From: Candidatus Coprovivens excrementavium
Lineage (GTDB): Bacteria > Bacillota_I > Bacilli_A > RF39 > UBA660
Reading direction: 5' to 3'
Assembly (NCBI GenBank): GCA_944363975.1
Contig: CALVVU010000002.1
Span: 217,225-281,224 of the forward strand
DNA: 64,000 nucleotides
Shown here one piece after another: positions 61,290 through 64,000 of the stretch. The position numbers and the translations under genes were made by a program. The notes below the pieces were generated by a model, which saw only the letters and a program-made list of their open reading frames with translations, had not been told where the DNA came from and did not search any database. Within the stretch, counting starts at the first letter, position 1. Each line of letters starts with the position of its first letter.

Positions 61290-62021
61290 AATTGGTTTTC
61301 TAAAATATTTTAAATATTTCTTTCTAACATTAAAAGCATTGATCATATCCTTATAATTGTTCTTATAACTTTTTAAAAATATCTGTCTATGTTCTTCTTC
61401 ATTATGTCTTTTAGAATTTTTAACCCTAGGTGTATTTAGCCAAGTTTCTAATTCATCTGTAATATTATAAAATAAATAATAAACCTTACCAGCACCCATT
61501 TGGCAAAAAACTAAATCGGATAATAAATTAGTAATGGCTTTTAATTCTTCAAAAGTGTAAGAATTAATTTCTTTTATGGTAAAATTATTGTCGTTTAAAA
61601 AGTTGGTAACCATATCAATATATTTTCCATTATATATAAAATTAGAAATAAAAATTTTATAAATGTATTTATTTATAGTTTTTTTATCTTCATCATTGCC
61701 TAATTTATTTTGAAGTGTTAAGTATTCATATACTAAATCTTTATTACATCTAACTATTGTTATTAAAGCAAAATTAATTCCTTTGGTATTGTAAAGATAT
61801 AATTTTAAAGTTTGTACTAAATAATCTAATAAATTCAAGAAGTGTTCAGCACTTATTTGATTATTAATTACTTCAATATCAAAATAAAAGGAATCTTCAT
61901 TAATATTATTAATAGCATCAACAAAATCGCCTTGTCTTAATACTTCGTATGTATCTGGACAAAAATTCCTAGAACTTAATAATCTATATATTAATAATGC
62001 TCTTTTAGTTTCTAATTTCAT
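61278..62021 (-). CDS. Unknown protein, 247 aa
   Basis: A soluble, helical protein rich in Asn, Tyr and Leu, with a basic C-terminus (KKYLKYFRKPINNC). No signal, helix across the membrane or catalytic motif is seen. It is the last gene of a minus-strand operon and overlaps the small Cys-rich gene by four bases (ATGA). Function unknown; position in the putative element suggests an accessory role. Confidence 0.65.
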   Translation of the reverse strand: MKLETKRALLIYRLLSSRNFCPDTYEVLRQGDFVDAINNINEDSFYFDIEVINNQISAEHFLNLLDYLVQTLKLYLYNTKGINFALITIVRCNKDLVYEYLTLQNKLGNDEDKKTINKYIYKIFISNFIYNGKYIDMVTNFLNDNNFTIKEINSYTFEELKAITNLLSDLVFCQMGAGKVYYLFYNITDELETWLNTPRVKNSKRHNEEEHRQIFLKSYKNNYKDMINAFNVRKKYLKYFRKPINNC

Positions 62022-62164
62022 CGGTTTCCTTTCTTTTTATAAAATGCACAGTCTTTACAAGTTTTTGTTTTTAAAGCATCACATTTTACTTTAGATCGCC
62101 ATGCAAAACAGTCTGTCTTATCATCGCTATCAACACTTACTACTTTTTTGTTTTTTTCTTTCAT
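62018..62164 (-). CDS. Small Cys-rich protein, 48 aa
   Basis: ATG at 62164 overlaps the previous stop (TAATG), SD GGAAAAATG region (AAAGGA), and TGA overlaps the next ATG. The peptide contains DCFAWRSKVKCDALKTKTC and KDCAFYKKK, four or more Cys with C-x8-C-x7-C-x2-C spacing, a likely zinc site. The tight double overlap shows it is a real gene although it is short. Confidence 0.7.
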   Translation of the reverse strand: MKEKNKKVVSVDSDDKTDCFAWRSKVKCDALKTKTCKDCAFYKKKGNR

Positions 62165-62466
62165 TACATTTTTCCTTTCTTTCTGCTTTCAGAAATTGCA
62201 AATAGTACATAATTTAATTTGCAATGTTCAAAATCAACTTCTGTTTCAAAATAAGATTTTTTGTATGGTTCTAAATGCCAATAATACTGCTTATCTTTTT
62301 TAACAATACTAATAACAAACTTTTTTCTTTTATATTTAACTATTAGAGTAGAATCATCTAAATTCCAAGTTATTTTATATCCCATTTTATAATAACTATC
62401 TATATTTTTAGGATCGCTAATAAAAGAATCAAGTTGTTGTATCATCAATTTAGGTATATCTCTCAT
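62164..62466 (-). CDS. Unknown small protein, 100 aa
   Basis: First gene of the minus-strand operon. SD AGTAGG about 6 bases before ATG. Segments YYKMGYKITWNLDDSTLIVKYKRKKFVISIVKK and YYWHLEPYKKSYFETEV suggest a small beta-sheet fold (cited in parts). No family recognised. The operon reads 100 aa, 48 aa, 247 aa with stop/start overlaps. Confidence 0.65.
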   Translation of the reverse strand: MRDIPKLMIQQLDSFISDPKNIDSYYKMGYKITWNLDDSTLIVKYKRKKFVISIVKKDKQYYWHLEPYKKSYFETEVDFEHCKLNYVLFAISESRKKGKM

Positions 62467-62540
62467 ATTAAACCTACTTTAAAACAACTTATTAAAGTAT
62501 TTACTCATCACTCCTTTCTTAAATTTATTTATGGGGTGAT

Positions 62541-62556
62541 TAGTTAAATTTAACTA
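62541..62556. promoter_or_regulatory. Palindromic operator candidate between divergent genes
   Basis: TAGTTAAATTTAACTA is a perfect 16-bp palindrome midway between the minus-strand operon and the XRE gene, the classical place for a repressor site. Confidence 0.55.
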
Positions 62557-62591
62557 TACAGTCTAGGTTGTGGTTATATTCTAAATTAAAT

Positions 62592-62618
62592 CGTATCATA
62601 TTAATTGTAGGTGATACG
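62592..62618 (+). promoter_or_regulatory. Inverted repeat covering the SD of the XRE gene
   Basis: CGTATCA (62592-62598) and TGATACG (62612-62618) flank 13 bases; the right arm overlaps the SD AGGTGAT and abuts the ATG. In RNA it would reduce initiation; in DNA it could be an operator. Confidence 0.5.
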
Positions 62619-62879
62619 ATGAAACTCAAGACAATATTGGGTAAAAATGTAAAATATCATCGTTATAGAAAAAATTACACTCAAGAGAAATTAGCAGAAC
62701 TTTTACAAGTAAGTCCGAATTATGTTGGCAGATTAGAACGAGGTCAACATAGTCCATCACTTGAAAAAATAGAACGAATTGCTAAAACTCTAGATATTAA
62801 ACCTTTTGAATTGTTTTTAGAACGAGATGATTTTAACAATTTACCAGACCGAGTTAATTTAACTAATCGTAGGAAATAG
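62619..62879 (+). CDS. XRE-family regulator, 86 aa
   Basis: A minimal HTH protein: LGKNVKYHRYRKNYTQEKLAELLQVSPNYVGRLERGQHSPS spans the five-helix XRE fold (residues about 5-62; QEKLAELL and VSPNYVGRLE are the turn helices). ATG 62619 is used, behind AGGTGAT, not the upstream frame start. It faces the minus-strand operon across a palindrome, suggesting it represses that operon and itself. Confidence 0.88.
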   Translation: MKLKTILGKNVKYHRYRKNYTQEKLAELLQVSPNYVGRLERGQHSPSLEKIERIAKTLDIKPFELFLERDDFNNLPDRVNLTNRRK

Positions 62880-62910
62880 CATTTGTAACGGTTTGCTATT
62901 TCCTATTTAA
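62871..62910 (+). terminator. Intrinsic terminator of the first XRE gene
   Basis: AGGAAATAGCA (62871-62881) and TGCTATTTCCT (62894-62904), 12-base loop, then ATTTAATT; the T run is weak. Confidence 0.7.
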
Positions 62911-63012
62911 TTATAACACAGAATTTAGTCGAATTGGTAAATTTGTTACACATTTCAGTCAAAAAGATAAAACAACTACTATTAATGAGAAAATTATTGT
63001 AGGTGGTGAATA

Positions 63013-63441
63013 ATGTATTTAAAAAATTTAAAACTATTAAGAAATGAAAAAGAATTAACACAAGATGATATTGCAAAGTATTTAGGTGTTAGTAGAACAA
63101 CATACAACAACTGGGAGCAAGGAACTGTTTTATTACCATTAGATATTGCAGACAAATTATCTGTTTATTATAAAGTGAGATTATCTTGTATTTTAGGTAT
63201 AGATAATAATATCGAATATAAAGATAAAATAAATAAAATGAATTATGATGTTCTATTAAAAAATATCAATGAATTAAAAACCAATAATAAAAATACCTAT
63301 GAAGAAATTGGTACTTATTTGAAATGCACTCGTGCTAGTTGTCAAAGATACTTTAAAGGTATTATAAAAATTCCTATTGATAGATTAATTTTATTATCAG
63401 AACTATATGATGCTGATTTAGATAAAATGTGTGGTAAATAA
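63013..63441 (+). CDS. XRE-family regulator with a second HTH-like half
   Basis: A 142-residue protein. Residues 1-62 are an XRE domain (LTQDDIAKYLGVSRTTYNNWEQG). The C-terminal half has NTYEEIGTYLKCTRASCQRYFKG, which looks like a second helix-turn-helix, so the protein may bind two half-sites alone. SD GTAGGTGGTG. It follows the first XRE gene by about 130 bases. Confidence 0.85.
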   Translation: MYLKNLKLLRNEKELTQDDIAKYLGVSRTTYNNWEQGTVLLPLDIADKLSVYYKVRLSCILGIDNNIEYKDKINKMNYDVLLKNINELKTNNKNTYEEIGTYLKCTRASCQRYFKGIIKIPIDRLILLSELYDADLDKMCGK

Positions 63442-63449
63442 TTAATAAC

Positions 63450-63483
63450 AAGTCGGATCTCTATATAAGATTCACTTTTTTTA
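63450..63483 (+). terminator. Intrinsic terminator, bulged stem
   Basis: AAGT-C-GGATCT and AGATTC-ACTT with one bulged base, then T. Confidence 0.6.
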
Positions 63484-63563
63484 ATTTTTTGAAATTTAAT
63501 AATTTTTTAGTAATATTGTTTTTTTCTTGACTTTTTTACTTTATAATATATTTGGGTGATTAA

Positions 63564-64000
63564 ATGGCGAAAATTTTAATTATTGATGATGAAAAATCTA
63601 TATTAGATATGTTGAAATTGCATTTTGAAACAAAAAAATATACTGTTTTTACTGCAAGCAATGCCAAAGATGGTTTAGAATTGCTAACAAAGGAACCAGA
63701 CTTAATTTTATTAGATATAAATATGCCAGATGTATCGGGTATAGATTTTTGTATTAAAGTAAGGCAACATATTTCTTGTCCTATTATATTTCTAACTGCT
63801 AAAGTATCAGAAAATGATAAAATTAACGGTTTTATGGTTGGTGGAGATGATTACATAACAAAGCCATTTTCTATTAATGAATTGTTTGCTAGAGTAGAAG
63901 CCCATTTAAGAAGAGAAAACAGATCTCATAATAAAACAAAAAGAAAATTCTCTGATGAATTAATAATTAATTATGATAAATATGAGGTTTATATAAATGA
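63564..64000 (+). CDS. OmpR-family response regulator, N-terminal part
   Basis: Starts at ATG 63564 behind GGGTGAT and runs off the window after 145 codons. The receiver domain has ILIIDDEKS, phospho-site in LILLDINMPDVSG, LTAKVSEND and DDYITKPFSI. The linker RREN and the start of the DNA-binding domain follow. It differs clearly from the regulator at 1553. A kinase gene is expected next. Such pairs often control ABC resistance genes in mobile elements. Confidence 0.92.
   Translation, partial: MAKILIIDDEKSILDMLKLHFETKKYTVFTASNAKDGLELLTKEPDLILLDINMPDVSGIDFCIKVRQHISCPIIFLTAKVSENDKINGFMVGGDDYITKPFSINELFARVEAHLRRENRSHNKTKRKFSDELIINYDKYEVYIN

Larger units (their letters stand above)
60041..64000. 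mobile_element. Possible left part of an inserted element
   Basis: From the damaged SEDS end to the window end, gene content and codon habits change: AGA and TTG are common, small unknown proteins are stacked, a minus-strand operon faces two XRE regulators across a palindrome, and a second response regulator begins. This is the layout of an integrative element or prophage control region. No integrase, repeat or right end is in view, so the call is tentative. Confidence 0.35.

Noticed and set aside
1..64000. TGA read as tryptophan, as in Mycoplasma
   Set aside because: Several well-defined genes end at TGA at the expected length (YugP-type peptidase, ybaK, copA, two ABC ATPases) and conserved Trp are TGG.
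1..64000. CRISPR arrays, rRNA, tRNA or insertion sequences
   Set aside because: No regularly spaced direct repeats, no conserved rRNA segments, no cloverleaf with TTCGA arm and no transposase motifs were found by eye. A tRNA or CRISPR scan would be needed to exclude them fully.

Overview
The window reads as chromosome of a very AT-rich, wall-forming low-GC Gram-positive, most like the uncultured anaerobic gut Bacilli related to Mollicutes. TGA is used as a stop (ends of the YugP-like peptidase, ybaK, copA and several ABC ATPase genes) and Trp is TGG, so this is not the Mycoplasma code. A peptidoglycan apparatus (UppP, MraY, PASTA-type class B PBP, a SEDS protein, two D,D-carboxypeptidases) argues for a cell wall. 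[FeFe] hydrogenase, rubrerythrin and a flavin reductase-rubredoxin protein argue for a fermentative anaerobe. Most genes are on the + strand, tightly packed, with GGTGAT/AAGGAG-type Shine-Dalgarno (SD) sites and many short hairpin terminators that overlap stop codons. No rRNA, tRNA, CRISPR array or transposase was seen.

Layout. 1-3.4 kb: end of an FtsX-type ABC permease, a YcxB-like protein and an OmpR/histidine kinase pair. 3.4-4.6 kb: flavin reductase-rubredoxin and an acetyltransferase. 4.7-6.5 kb: secreted matrixin-like protease with two tandem secreted paralogues. 6.5-10.2 kb: zinc-ribbon membrane protein, MBL hydrolase, nitroreductase, a transglutaminase-like/cupin fusion and a YugP-type peptidase. 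10.2-12.3 kb: three copies of an HEITH putative metalloprotease family (frameshifted, intact, remnant). 12.3-15.5 kb: a leader ORF with attenuator-like hairpins, an rsgA gene with no ATG/GTG/TTG start, an unknown protein, and uppP. 15.6-18.7, 29.1-31.9 and 43.1-46.1 kb: three paralogous ABC cassettes, each one LolD-type ATPase plus two FtsX-like permeases; the second sits behind a membrane-bound XRE regulator and a small secreted protein. 18.7-21.5 kb: csoR-copA-copZ-like copper operon. 21.6-27.3 kb: prs, ybaK, gltD-like, an unknown protein and a zinc-ribbon HtrA. 32-37 kb: rhomboid, DUF2975, pyrophosphatase, glycosyltransferase, VanZ-RDD fusion, CmpB-like protein. 37.5-40.5 kb: a structured leader RNA with a 19-codon ORF before an M20 peptidase/acetyltransferase pair, then MgtC. 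40.5-43 kb: PerR-like regulator with a perfect Fur-type box, overlapping [FeFe] hydrogenase, and rubrerythrin. 46-60 kb: GH3 enzyme, DUF362 protein, MraZ-like protein, beta-helix surface protein, carboxypeptidases, TtcA-like, RNA methyltransferase, mraY, PBP and SEDS.

From about 60.0 kb to the end the character changes: the SEDS gene has an abnormal C-terminus and is followed by genes with different codon habits (AGA and TTG common): a methyltransferase-like protein, small proteins, a minus-strand three-gene operon, two XRE regulators and the start of a second response regulator. This looks like the left part of an inserted element, but no integrase or second boundary is in the window.

The points most worth following up are the 316-codon rsgA that can apparently only start at ATA, the two leader-peptide attenuator candidates (before rsgA and before the M20 peptidase), the regulator/secreted protein/ABC cassette at 27.4-31.9 kb, and repeated promoter-proximal inverted repeats whose right arm is the SD. 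All family names come from reading motifs; no database search was run.
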